Assembly (NCBI GenBank): GCA_036897095.1
Contig: JAYMSP010001175.1
Location: 1-35,259 of the forward strand
From: Plantago elongata
Lineage: Eukaryota > Streptophyta > Magnoliopsida > Lamiales > Plantaginaceae
Direction: 5' to 3'
DNA length: 35,259 nt
Part shown: positions 11,418 through 21,038 of the stretch, one piece after another
Layout: each line of letters opens with the position of its first letter
Position numbering within the stretch: position 1 is the stretch's first letter
Program-made: the position numbers and the translations under genes
Notes under the pieces: model-generated
The model's input: only the letters and a program-made list of their open reading frames with translations
The model's database searches: none
Told to the model about the DNA's origin: nothing

Positions 11418-12606
11418 CTAATCTGAGCCACCAGAGTAATCTACAACTATGTTTTGACACAAGTTGTGAGCATCAACAGTACCTGCTCTGGGAATATAAT
11501 TGATAGTGTAAGATTCGACTTGAGCAAGTAGACGTCGAGTATCTTCTACGATGGAGCCTTCTGCAAAATAATCAGAAGATCGGCTTTGGATAGCTGCAAT
11601 AACATATTGACAATCTCCTTCAAAAGGGGCATCTACAATGAATCTATAACCTTAGTATAACCTGCCTCCAAAGCCCCTTAGTATAACCTGCCTCCAAAGC
11701 CTGCATAACAGCATAACGAGCTGACATAGCCTCTGCAATAAACTGGATCTTTGATGTTCAGCAATCTCCGAGTTCTCCATGCTAAAACTTCACCAGCATT
11801 TGATCGTGCAATTACCCCCGTACCTGCATAATTGGTCTGAACTTTTACCAAAGCATCAAAGTTAACCTTTATTTGCCCTGGTTGCGGTGGGAGCCAAGAT
11901 TGATTGACTGCATTTGTACTCCTAGGACATACAAATTGTATACAAGTTGCTTTGTAATTAGCCAAATATCTCGATATAAACTGTTGTGACTCAGCAGGAT
12001 TGAATCCGTCAGTGTTATGAACCACTTTGATCCTATTAGCCTAAATACTCCAAAGAGAAGTTGCAAATCTCTCAAAGTCAGCTTTAGATAAATGCAAGCG
12101 ACAGTGCTTTATCCAGGACCAAATATCTTTTGTTGCAATATTTAGTATGGAATAAGGAAATGAAGACAAGGCCAGAATAGACGAGCATACTGATAACTCC
12201 ATCAAATGTGCATTACCGTTTCGCAACTGGAAGACCAAATCAGACAGAGAGCATCCTTTGTAATATGTTTATGATGCAGGTTGCACAAAACTGGTATTGC
12301 ATTCTTTAAAATCCTCCACATAAATATTTTAATCTTACCATGGATCTTAAGTCGTCAAATGAAATCCCAATTAGTCTGAGTACTAGAGCTAGTCGACCCT
12401 GATCTATTATGTTGTGTGTGTGCTCTCATATCTCGTGCCAGATAGTACACCGGTTTAACTGAATAGAAGCCGGATTTCGTATAATGCCAAACTATAATGT
12501 CAGGAACCTCATTGTTAACCAGCAGAGTGTGTAATATTATATTGAATCCACATTTTCATCCCAGAATAATGTGCGAATTAAATCTTCATTCCAAGTAAAT
12601 GTTTGC
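11418..12606 (-). pseudogene. LINE D ORF2 C-terminus: zf-RVT plus RNase H, broken
   Basis: Fragments in order on the minus strand are: WHYTKSGFYSVKPVYYLARD (near 12430-12490), IHGKIKIFMWRILKNAIPVL (near 12280-12340, the zf-RVT core), CETVMHI, then the RNase H domain with QIKVNFDALVK (near 11830-11870), AGTGVIARSNAGEVLAWRTR, and the C-terminal YIPRAGTVDAHNLCQN (near 11450-11500). The final in-frame stop is at 11418-11420. Stops near 12210 and 12350 and a 26-bp tandem duplication break the frame. RVT_3-type RNase H at the end of ORF2 is known for a large group of plant L1 elements. This is debris, not a host RNase H gene. Confidence 0.82.
11650..11701. repeat. Perfect 26-bp tandem duplication inside LINE D RNase H
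   Basis: Two identical 26-bp units, 11650-11675 and 11676-11701, sit head to tail. Because 26 is not a multiple of 3, the second copy shifts the RNase H frame. On the minus strand QALEAGYTKG is followed by an out-of-frame repeat of the same segment. The perfect identity points to a recent event, after the LINE had landed. Confidence 0.9.
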
Positions 12607-12778
12607 TGAAAATTGTAATTTTATTTCAAGTAATGTATTTTCTTTTTCATTTTATTGAGTAATTTCATAGGATAATAATATTTGTAGGAGAGTTTTAGGA
12701 GAGACCACTCTTAGAAAAACACTTAGGACTAACTTTCTTTAATTATACAAATACACCAAACCAAAATTCAGGTACTAA

Positions 12779-13112
12779 GAGCACTTGTTGATGGGATCCT
12801 AAAATTCACTTTGTCTCATATATAGGAAAAAATCATAAAAAAAGAGACTAAAATGTAACAATCTTCGGAAACTCAAATTGGTGGGTCCACACTAAATGCA
12901 TTTTTGGGTGTAAACTAAATCCTATGTTTGAGCACTCCCTAAAATTTTTTGAAGGTTTAATTGATCGGTCATACATGCTCATTTAGTGATTTTACACTAG
13001 AATTAGGTTTCCTACATTTTTTGACTAAAACTACCATCCCCTAAATATAGTATAATGGAGTTTTTAGGATAGAATTAATAGAAAAATTTTAAGCATCCTA
13101 CAATTAGTGCTC
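12779..13112. mobile_element. Tourist-like (PIF/Harbinger) MITE
   Basis: The 334-bp element has terminal inverted repeats of about 28 bp. The left end starts gagcacttgttgatgggatc and the reverse complement of the right end starts gagcactaattgtaggatgc; both continue into aaaatt. It is flanked by TAA on both sides (12776-12778 and 13113-13115), the target duplication expected of PIF/Harbinger elements. There is no transposase inside, so it is non-autonomous. Confidence 0.78.
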
Positions 13113-13115
13113 TAA

Positions 13116-13536
13116 AAGTATCCCAACCCAACAAAGGGCCAGCAAATGAATTCTTACAAATGGGTCACTATATATACTCAACCATAATCCACATACTCCA
13201 TAACTCAAAAATCCTAAATAATTGAAAACCCAAAATTCATCTCTAAAAATATAAACTCGATGAAAAAGCTGCAAATCGTCGGAAACATGTTCTAACTCGC
13301 CGGAAACAATATCACAAAGGTAAAAATTTAGATATTTGATGATGTTCATCTCAAAATATGCCTTTTCAAGCTCAAACTCTATCCTAATCGACTAAATCAA
13401 GCTCAAGATCATCAAAAACAACATCAAAAAGGTACGAACAACTAGTTCTTGACATAAATTTATGTGAAAACAGTGTTTATTTTACAATTGTAGTTGAAAA
13501 TTCGATCCATATCAGAAAATTGCGTGACTGTTTCTT
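13116..13536 (+). other. Leader-like segment before degenerate array 1
   Basis: A TATA-like word (ctatatatac, near 13168) is followed by an A/C-rich stretch, an ATG at 13260 with a very short frame, tcgccggaaac near 13292, and two donor-like words (aaag/gtaaaa near 13319; aaaag/gtacga near 13431). No protein family is recognisable. The arrangement parallels the segment before array 2. Confidence 0.3.
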
Positions 13537-14770
13537 CAAATGTTCTGGCTAATCTGTGTGATGTTGTGGCTTTTTTCTGTAATGTCCTTGCTTGTATATA
13601 AGATGTCCACTAAAACAGAGTACACAAACATATGCTCGAAAATTGGTGTTTCTATTACGATTTGATTGTTTATCCATCGATCTACGTAAGTAGTTTTTGT
13701 ATATAAGTTTCAATAACATTTTGATTCAACTATAAATTGATGAATGGATTTTTTCAATATAGATGTTAAGATTTGAAATAGATCTGAAAAAATCGCGTAC
13801 AATGGTGATAAGATGTTCTGGATTATATATTCATGATATGTTTGAGCTTATATAAATAATGTTCTAGACTATATTGATGATGTCAACTTAAACAGAGTAC
13901 AATTATAACTATTGTCCATGTAAGTAATCTGTTAAAATCATTACTTCAATGCACATTATTAACGTACTTACTCATATGCTTGATGTTTTTCTTAATTTAT
14001 TTCATGTTCTGTTGTTATACATTAAGACTTATAACCTAATATTAAGAATGAAGATATTAATGTCCTAAATTATGTATGTAATGTTCTCACTCATTCTTTC
14101 AATATTTGTAATGCATACGAACTCACAAAATCAATATGACATTATTATCCAAATGATATTCGTAACGTTCTCAACTATATCTACAGTGTTTAAGATGTTT
14201 AGTGTTATCGATATTGTTCTCAATTATATGTGAAACATTCTGCTTGTTTTATTGATTTTATGTGATGATTTATGTAGTCTTTATATATTTTTCAGCTACG
14301 AACCCAATGACAAAAAAATGCGATTTAATTCTAAGTGTAATGTATATAATGTTTTTGGTGATGTATGTAAGGTTTATGCTAATGCATGCAATGTTCTTGT
14401 ACAGATAAATGTGGAGTTAAAGTTGACATGAGGCTTTTGGAGAGTTTTGGATGATGGTCAAATATGCAGACAAAATGCATACTATGTATAAAAATCTTTA
14501 ATGAGTTTGAAAGTCTCCCAAACAAGTCTATGTAATAAAAAAGTGATGATGTTGTCCAAAAGTTATTATTATGTATTAATGTTGTTCTTCACTATGTTGG
14601 TAATGTTATAAACTATTTGTGTAATGTTCACAACTATTTTGTAAAATGTTCTTAGATATACGTATATGAGCTGTGATTTAGAGCATAATATGCTTAACTA
14701 TATATGTAATGTTAAAGACTATTTAAAAAATGTTCCAGACTATATGATTAATGTTCGTTTCTATATGTCT
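13537..14770. repeat. Degenerate interspersed array 1 (aatgttct...actatatg motif)
   Basis: About twenty imperfect copies of a word close to taatgttctnnactatatg occur at irregular spacing (roughly 25-80 bp), all in one orientation. Examples start near 13857, 14087, 14165, 14391, 14602, 14625, 14646, 14708 and 14750. There is no ORF. Irregular spacing and low identity exclude a simple satellite; this looks like an old internal repeat region of a non-autonomous element. Confidence 0.6.
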
Positions 14771-15496
14771 GAAATGACGGTTCATTTTTTATTTTGCCTT
14801 AAATGGATCCGCTCATAACCCGCAAAATTATATAATCCACCCATCAACCCACAAAATGAATTGAAAGCATTGCAATTTGCTTATTTGAGTAATGTTTTGG
14901 TGTATTTAGTAATGTTCATCATCCGAAAAAGACAAATATAATGAACAAAAACCAAAACTGCCCAAAACTGTCTTATAACCCGGAAATTTGCGAGAATCGT
15001 TTTCACCCAGTTCGCCAATCCGCGAGAAATGGAGACAAATGAGACAAATTGTAATTTAGTCCGTCTTTTCCGTCTCAATTAATTGTTAGTCTCTTAGAAG
15101 ACTTTGTGTTTGAAGTATTGTATTTTTAAGTAATATATAAGTTTTATTTTTAAGTAATGTGTTTAAAAAAATTAATGTGATTATATTGTAATTATTAATT
15201 AATACATTTAAAATAAATAAAGAATAGAGTTTAATAGAAAATGAGAAAAGAAAATAAAAAATTAAATTTGAAATAAAGGTGAAAAAATTAAATAAATAGG
15301 CGAGTAGAGTTGGTAGAATGCAACGTAATAGACAAATTTTGTTGCAGAGAGAGCTGTAGCGGTTGGAGATAATTTAACGTTCACAAATACTAGGAAAAGA
15401 CCTGCTTTCCATTATAAAAGGAAAGATCACTTTTTAAGTTGCAACCAGTCAACAGTCAATCCAGTGCGCGGTTAGTGATCAAATTAGACTTTGTCT
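14771..15496. other. AT-rich spacer without genes
   Basis: Nothing codes here convincingly; a 65-codon minus-strand frame (14881-15078) has no domain. Two more isolated words of the array 1 type occur near 14890 and 14910. From 15130 to 15300 the sequence is nearly all A and T. Confidence 0.45.
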
Positions 15497-15672
15497 CAAT
15501 TATAAAACTCACAGATACAACACTAATTTCCCCAGTTATAAAACTCACAGATACAAACAACACTAGTTCTCCTAGGTATAAAAACTCACAGATACGATAC
15601 AAATTCCTCCAGTTATAAAAACTCACATAATCGACATTAATTTCCCCAGTTATAAAAACTTACAGACAAATT
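15497..15672. repeat. Minisatellite, five units of 36-40 bp
   Basis: Units share ccagttataaaactcacag followed by atacaacactaatttcc. The tataaaa word recurs at 15501, 15537, 15577, 15614 and 15651, giving spacings of 36, 40, 37 and 37 bp. The copies differ by a few substitutions and indels. Confidence 0.85.
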
Positions 15673-17602
15673 CAAGGAGAATTGCACTTCTAGTCATATA
15701 ACTAACCATCCACTTCGATTTAAATCCTAAAAAAGTTTAAGTTTGCGTATTTGGTCCTAGGATTGTAAAAGAATATGTATTCATACGTATTTACTTATGT
15801 GGAGGCTAACACAACACTGAACGTACGCCTAACACTAATCTCCACACGCCAACAACCTTAACAAATAGACACAGATGAATAAGTCGATGAAATTTTGTGG
15901 ATTGTTTGAGTTGGACTTGGATTCGTATCGACTTTGAGGTAAGAGAACTCTTGACACTTTTGCTATTATATATCGTATTATAAATTATAAACGTATTGAT
16001 TTTAATCGACAAACAACTTATGGTTATTTATCAAGTAATGGGACTTGGTATAATAATATTTTCAAAATAGGATTAAGTATGTATGTCCCATAAATGTTTT
16101 CCTTTTGTAAGCGATTTGTGAAAGTGATTTGATAAAGCGTGGACTATGTGTACGTACGTTTATGCTCATCGATATCCCTATGAATTGTTTGGACCCTTAT
16201 GTGTTACGGGGTTGTCGTGCTTTGGAGTACTCTCTTATGTTATGTTGATGACCTATATGTGTTACATGGTAATTGTGATCCCCATATGTTGGGGGATATG
16301 TTATGTGAAAGCGGGCGTGTGTGCCACCACGGTTTGTGTGGCCATAGTGTATATTTGATTTGAGCTATATATGTGAAATGTTTATAGTGAAATATGTTCT
16401 ATGCTATGCAAATGATTTTCGATTATGTTTTTGATATAAACTTGAGTGTATACTTTTTATACGTACTTGATCCGGTTAAAAGTGTCAAGAGGTCACCCTT
16501 ACACCTTTTTGTTAGTAAGTGACCGACCGGAGGTTCTTTGAAGTACGGTAGATGGATGTTAGAGTTTGAAAAGATTAGTTAGTTAATGTTGCGTACTATG
16601 GAGTATGTATTGCATATGATGATCTATACTGTTGAGTTGGTTGACTTGTATAGAGGACTTGTAATTGATGTAATTACATTGTATGGATTATAGACGCTCT
16701 GTTTATACCACTCTGAGATTTTATTATATATTGAGGATTAAAGGTTAGGCTTCGTTTTGGCGTGATCCCTTCTCACGATAGACGGCCAGTCGCGCCAAAG
16801 TATTTTTGTTTTGGGGCGTGACATCTATGTTGTTAACATTAGAATTTTTTCATATCATAATAAGACTTAGCTCAATAATAACATAGACACTTCCATCGGT
16901 AATATTGGTGGTTTTATTAACATGGACTGTTTTTAGATAGAATCCGTCTCTCATTACTTTATGAATTAAAAAAATGGACAACATACATTTTTTAAATATG
17001 TATTACATTTCTTTAAATGTATGACTTTAATTTAAATAATTTAAAATTTTACAAGTAAAGATGTACCTTAGCTATTTCAAATATTATTGTTTAATTTAAT
17101 ATTATTAATAAGAGAAAAATATAGTTGTAGTAGAAATAGTATATTACTCCAGGCATATTCAACTAAAAATGAAGAATTTAAAATATAAAATAAAATAACT
17201 AAACATCAAATGAAAGAAAGAAAGAAACAAGAAGTGACGTGCAACAAAAGAAAAGAAAACACGAAGAGAAGGAAAAAAAAGCAAAGAAATAAAAATTAAA
17301 AAGAAAAGATATATGAATACTGGGGGTATGCCCAAAAACTTTGTGACGCAATCTAGCACTCTAACTTATTTTGGGACTAAAATTCCAAAATAAATTGTAT
17401 TGAGGTTGAAACTCTGATGAAGATGATTTCAGTTACCAGCTAGCATGTAAGTTTGTACTTATGTTATATAACATGTAATGATTTATTCTGAATAAAAATA
17501 TTTAATTTAAAAGTGAAACGAACTCTAAAAATGAGAAAATTTCAACATGTATTGATACTCTATATTCGACACCTAATCAATAAAAAATAAGAGTAAGTAT
17601 AC
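15673..17602. other. Intergenic stretch with a possible LTR remnant and a purine-rich tract
   Basis: No gene is recognised. About 16080-16822 has more balanced composition and ends in ttttggggcgtgaca, which resembles the 3' terminus of many plant Ty3/gypsy LTRs. No primer-binding site, matching LTR or coding region supports it, so this is a weak inference. Around 17205-17310 the plus strand is a purine-rich run (gaaagaaagaaag and similar), and the minus-strand frame there is only its pyrimidine shadow. Confidence 0.35.
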
Positions 17603-17604
17603 TA

Positions 17605-17820
17605 CTTTTCCCGTCCCGTTTTAACTTTCTCAAACACTTTTTGATTTTAAAAAATAAGACAAGAGTACTTTTTCATAAAATAATAAGATAAAAGTATTTT
17701 TGTTTATAACTTAGTGGCATGAAATGTAATTTTGAGCTATTATATGAATTATCTAATATTAAAGTTGGGCTAAAAAAAGATACAAATGAAAATGGGAAGC
17801 TTAGGGCGGGACGGAGGAAG
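17605..17820. mobile_element. Stowaway-like (Tc1/mariner) MITE
   Basis: The 216-bp element sits between TA dinucleotides (17603-17604 and 17821-17822). The right end read inward is cttcctccgtcccgcc, very close to the classic Stowaway terminus ctccctccgtccc. The left end is cttttcccgtcccgtt. The ends pair imperfectly, and the interior is AT-rich and non-coding. The long plus-strand frame crossing it (17719-18180) is therefore not a gene. Confidence 0.75.
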
Positions 17821-18174
17821 TATAAGGTAAGATTATCCTATATATTAGAAAAATCTGATTTTTATGTAAAAACCTGTCAAATTGGACCAAACAAGCGGGT
17901 TTTTGGTAATTGGACCGAACCGGTTTGTCTATATAAGGACCAAATGCTGGAGAAAAACATAAACACAAAAACATGCTACTATGTGTTTCTCTCTCAAATT
18001 CATCATTCAATTGTGTTTCTACTATCAGATATTCCGGATATTGCACGTTTCCACCACATCTCCACTCGGTTTCAACTTACTACCTTCGATGGAGATGAAT
18101 CGGGTAAAATCCACCACGATTTTGTATGTTTTTGTGTGTATTTTCATGTTTTGTGTGTGTTTTTTAATTGTGTT

Positions 18175-18800
18175 TCATAATTTTCAATTTAGTTCCAATG
18201 ATTTGGTATTTAAAACTTCCAGATCTAGTTGTTAAGATGTTCAAAACTTCAAATCCAGAACGAAGAAGAAGCTAGCTCGTCAAATTTGAAAAATATTCCC
18301 GAAAATTTTGTCCAGATCTGAAAAAAAAATCAGATCTGAACATCAAATTGGTACGTACCTTACTGTTTTAACTACCGTTGTTATGGTTTTTAGCTTGTGT
18401 TGCATTTTTCTGCGTTGTTATAGTTTTAAGATGAATTGTTATATATTTACGAGTCACTGTTATAGTTTTAAGTATTGATTTCAACATGTGTGTGTATGTC
18501 ATGATTTTTTATTCAATTTTCATGATTTAATGTTTAAAACTTTCAGCCAGTTGTTATATCATTCAAATCCACAAATTCAGAATTATGAAGTAGCTAGCTC
18601 GTCAAACCTAGAAATCATTCCCGAAAATATATTCAGAGATGAAAAATATATCAGGTCTGCATAGAAAATATGTATGTACCTTACTGCTTTAACAACCATT
18701 GATATGGTTTTATCTTGTGTTGTATTTTTCTGCTCTGTTATAGTTTTAAAATGTGTTGTTATATTTGTACGAGTCAGTGTTATAGTTTTAATCATAAACA
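18175..18800. repeat. Tandem duplication, two units of about 320 bp
   Basis: Anchors recur at a fixed offset: gctagctcgtcaaa at 18271 and 18593 (322 bp), and the acgagtca.tgttatag block at about 18449 and 18769 (320 bp). Intervening blocks also match in order (attcccgaaaat, agatctgaa-like, ttactg.tttaac.acc, cttgtgttg.atttttctg). The units have diverged moderately. They precede and partly include the first repeats of array 2. Confidence 0.75.
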
Positions 18801-19960
18801 TTATTATGTTTAGCTTGTGTTCCATGTTATGCTTATTAGAGTTTTAAAATACATTGTTGTAGTTTTAAGAGATAATGTTATATTTTAAGAATCAATCTTA
18901 TTAAATTTTAACTTATGTTGAATGTTTTTGTCATGTTATGATTTAATAGGCACTAATATAGTTCTAACAGACATTGTTATTACTTTAGGTGTCAATGTTA
19001 TTGTTGTTATCTTGTGTGGTGTTTTTCTGGTTTGTTTACTGATTTTAATTGTGTTGCATTTTTCTATTTTATTAGGTTTTAAGAGATATTGTTATAGTTT
19101 GAAAAACAACGTTATTGTTTTAAACATCAAATTTTACTGTTTTTAGCTGTGTTGCATGTTACAACTTTGTTATTGTTATAAGAGGCATAATTATTGTTTT
19201 AGGTATTAATGTTATTGTTTCTAGCATGTGTGCTCATGTTTTGTTATAGTTTTAATATGTGTTTTTATTGTTTTAAGCATCAATATTGCTAATCTGTTTT
19301 AGCTTTTGGACATGTTTCTGCTATGTTATTGTTTAAGCATGAATGTGATTGCTTCAATAGTAAACACTACTGTTTTAATCCAGTTAGTAAATGTTTTAAG
19401 CATGTGGTGATGATAAAATCGAATTTGATGATAGGTCTCTCAAATGTGCAAGTGCAGTATTGAAGTGAGCAACAAAAGGCAGGAAGTTGAGGATCACCAA
19501 TTTAATTTGTATTTACATAAAAATAACACCGAATAAACGTTTATTGTAATTTCTTTCTTATGTGAATATATGTTTTAATTTTAAACCTTTAGATGACATA
19601 ATTTTTCAATAGTGTAATAATTGATTGTTGCAACTAGATTATCTTAAACTTGTATATTGATGTTTTAATGGTATACGTGAAACTTTTAAACTTGTTTGAT
19701 AGTGGTTTATTGATATTAATGTGTCACTTAAAATTATAACAAGTCATCTTAAAACTATCATGTAGGTCCTTTATACTATCACATCAACCCTTAAAAAAAA
19801 AAAGAGAGGTTAAAAGTGTAATTGTAACATACAATACTGACACATTAAAACCATCACACCATCTCTTAAACCATTAACAAGATACGTTAAAACTATAATT
19901 ATAACTTTCGATGCTAACAACTTTAAATAATAACATAAAAATGTGTATTTCAACGTTTTT
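18360..19960. repeat. Degenerate array 2 (tgttatagttttaa motif) with an inverted right arm
   Basis: From 18360 to about 19410 the plus strand repeats variants of tgttatagttttaa and caatgttattgttttaa at irregular spacing. From about 19720 to 19910 the complementary words appear instead (aaaattataac, taaaactataattataac, taaaaccatcac), so the right arm is inverted relative to the left. Between them (19410-19720) is a short less repetitive core. There is no coding capacity. The layout suggests a foldback-like or subterminal-repeat-rich non-autonomous transposon. Confidence 0.5.
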
Positions 19961-20174
19961 TTTAAAACTCAGCCGGTCAGATCGCTAAAACAAAAAAAAA
20001 AACGAAAAAAACACGACCTTCCTATATTTTGATAAAATCTTACCTTTTCCAAGACTTTGGCAAAAAATAATAATATTTCACATTTTTACTTTTTCGGCCA
20101 ATCGTCTTCAACTTTAACTATACATTAATCTTAAACTCAAAATATGAAATATTTAATTAAAATATATAAATTAA

Positions 20175-20873
20175 GGGTATTGTTAAACACATGACCATTT
20201 TTACTAAATGCAAGACACATTTTTATATATTACAAAAGGCCCTTCAAATTATATAAATATAAAATTCATTTTTCGTAAAATTTATTAATTATCACATTTT
20301 CGAAAATATATGAACGTTTATACACTATGATACTATAACGTAAGGAAAATCAATATTATAAAATCATTGATCATATTTTATAAATAATGATGAATCTGAG
20401 ATGATTAGTACAAAATATTTTTTTTATTTGATATCCAAATTGTTTATAATTATTTTATATCATTCACATATTTAAATAAATAAATATATAATTAAAATTA
20501 AAAAAAAAATTCCAATAAACATGCTTGGTAGCCCTCAAGGCTGTTGGAATAGCCTTCGGCAGCTTGGAGGCTGCCAGGCGCTGATCTGATTAAAAATGTT
20601 AATTTGGTGTTTATGATTTGATTAAATATTAATTATGATTGTTTGAAAATGATAACAACCTTCGTGTTCTTCAATTATGTTTGTTTGAAGATTGGAAAAG
20701 AAATACACATGTTAGAGAGTTGAAATGCACAAATTAAAGTGTTTTTGGATAAAATTAAAAGTATTTTGAAGTTGACGGGTATTTTATAAATTAATAAAAT
20801 TTTGTGTTGATTTGTGATATATTGAAATTGTATCATGTGTTTAGTAAAAGGTGTCCTGCGTTTAACATTCCTG
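20175..20873. mobile_element. Non-autonomous TIR element with 8-bp duplication
   Basis: The first 45-50 bp (gggtattgttaaacacatga and onward to gacacattttt) match the inverted last 45-50 bp (caggaatgttaaacgcagga and onward to ttttactaaacacatga) in order. Shared blocks include gttaaac, ttttactaaa and ca.ga. Both sides carry taaattaa, at 20167-20174 and 20874-20881. An 8-bp duplication fits hAT (8 bp) or Mutator-like (8-9 bp) elements; the long TIR leans to the latter. There is no transposase. A GC-rich hairpin cluster lies almost exactly in the middle. Confidence 0.68.
20529..20584. repeat. GC-rich hairpin cluster at the centre of the TIR element
   Basis: ggcagc (20558-20563) and gctgcc (20570-20575) form a perfect 6-bp stem with loop ttggag. 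A second small stem is ggct (20539-20542) with agcc (20551-20554). The segment is an island of high GC in sequence that is otherwise mostly A and T. Confidence 0.55.
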
Positions 20874-21038
20874 TAAATTAATTAGACATTTTATATTTGC
20901 AGTTAATATGAAATCGTATTCTTAGTTCGAGATGATTAACCGAAAACATCAAAATGACACAAAATTAGTAGATCTCTTCCGGTAAAAGTGAAAATGTACT
21001 AGCGCCATATTTTTTCTTGATAGAAAAATAAGATAAAA

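Larger units (their letters stand above)
11347..12609 (-). mobile_element. LINE D: 5'-truncated LINE with 17-bp target-site duplication
   Basis: The insert lies between two identical 17-bp copies of aaattgtaattttattt, at 11330-11346 and 12610-12626. Reading leftward it begins abruptly inside the zf-RVT region of ORF2 (WNEDLIRTLFWDE), runs through the zf-RVT and RNase H domains, and ends in a short A-rich tail next to the left repeat. An abrupt 5' end, an A-rich 3' end and a duplication are the products of target-primed reverse transcription. Only about 1.26 kb of the element arrived. Confidence 0.85.

Noticed and set aside
11678..12025. Domesticated host RNase H-like gene
   Set aside because: It lies between perfect target-site duplications, begins in zf-RVT, and is broken by stops and a 26-bp duplication; it is LINE debris.
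13104..13349. 81-codon minus-strand ORF
   Set aside because: It overlaps the MITE terminus and the leader of array 1 and has no domain.
15497..15672. CRISPR-like array
   Set aside because: Units are directly contiguous and diverged, without repeat/spacer structure, and the genome is a plant.
16146..16358. 70-codon plus-strand ORF with hydrophobic, Cys-rich text
   Set aside because: No homology is recognisable, and it lies in a block that may be an LTR remnant; probably chance.
17159..17359. 66-codon minus-strand ORF rich in Phe/Leu/Ser
   Set aside because: It is the translation of a purine-rich tract on the opposite strand, with no signal of selection or start context.
17719..18180. 153-codon plus-strand ORF
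   Set aside because: It starts inside the Stowaway-like MITE and runs through leader-like, repeat-bearing DNA; there is no domain and composition is unlike a protein.
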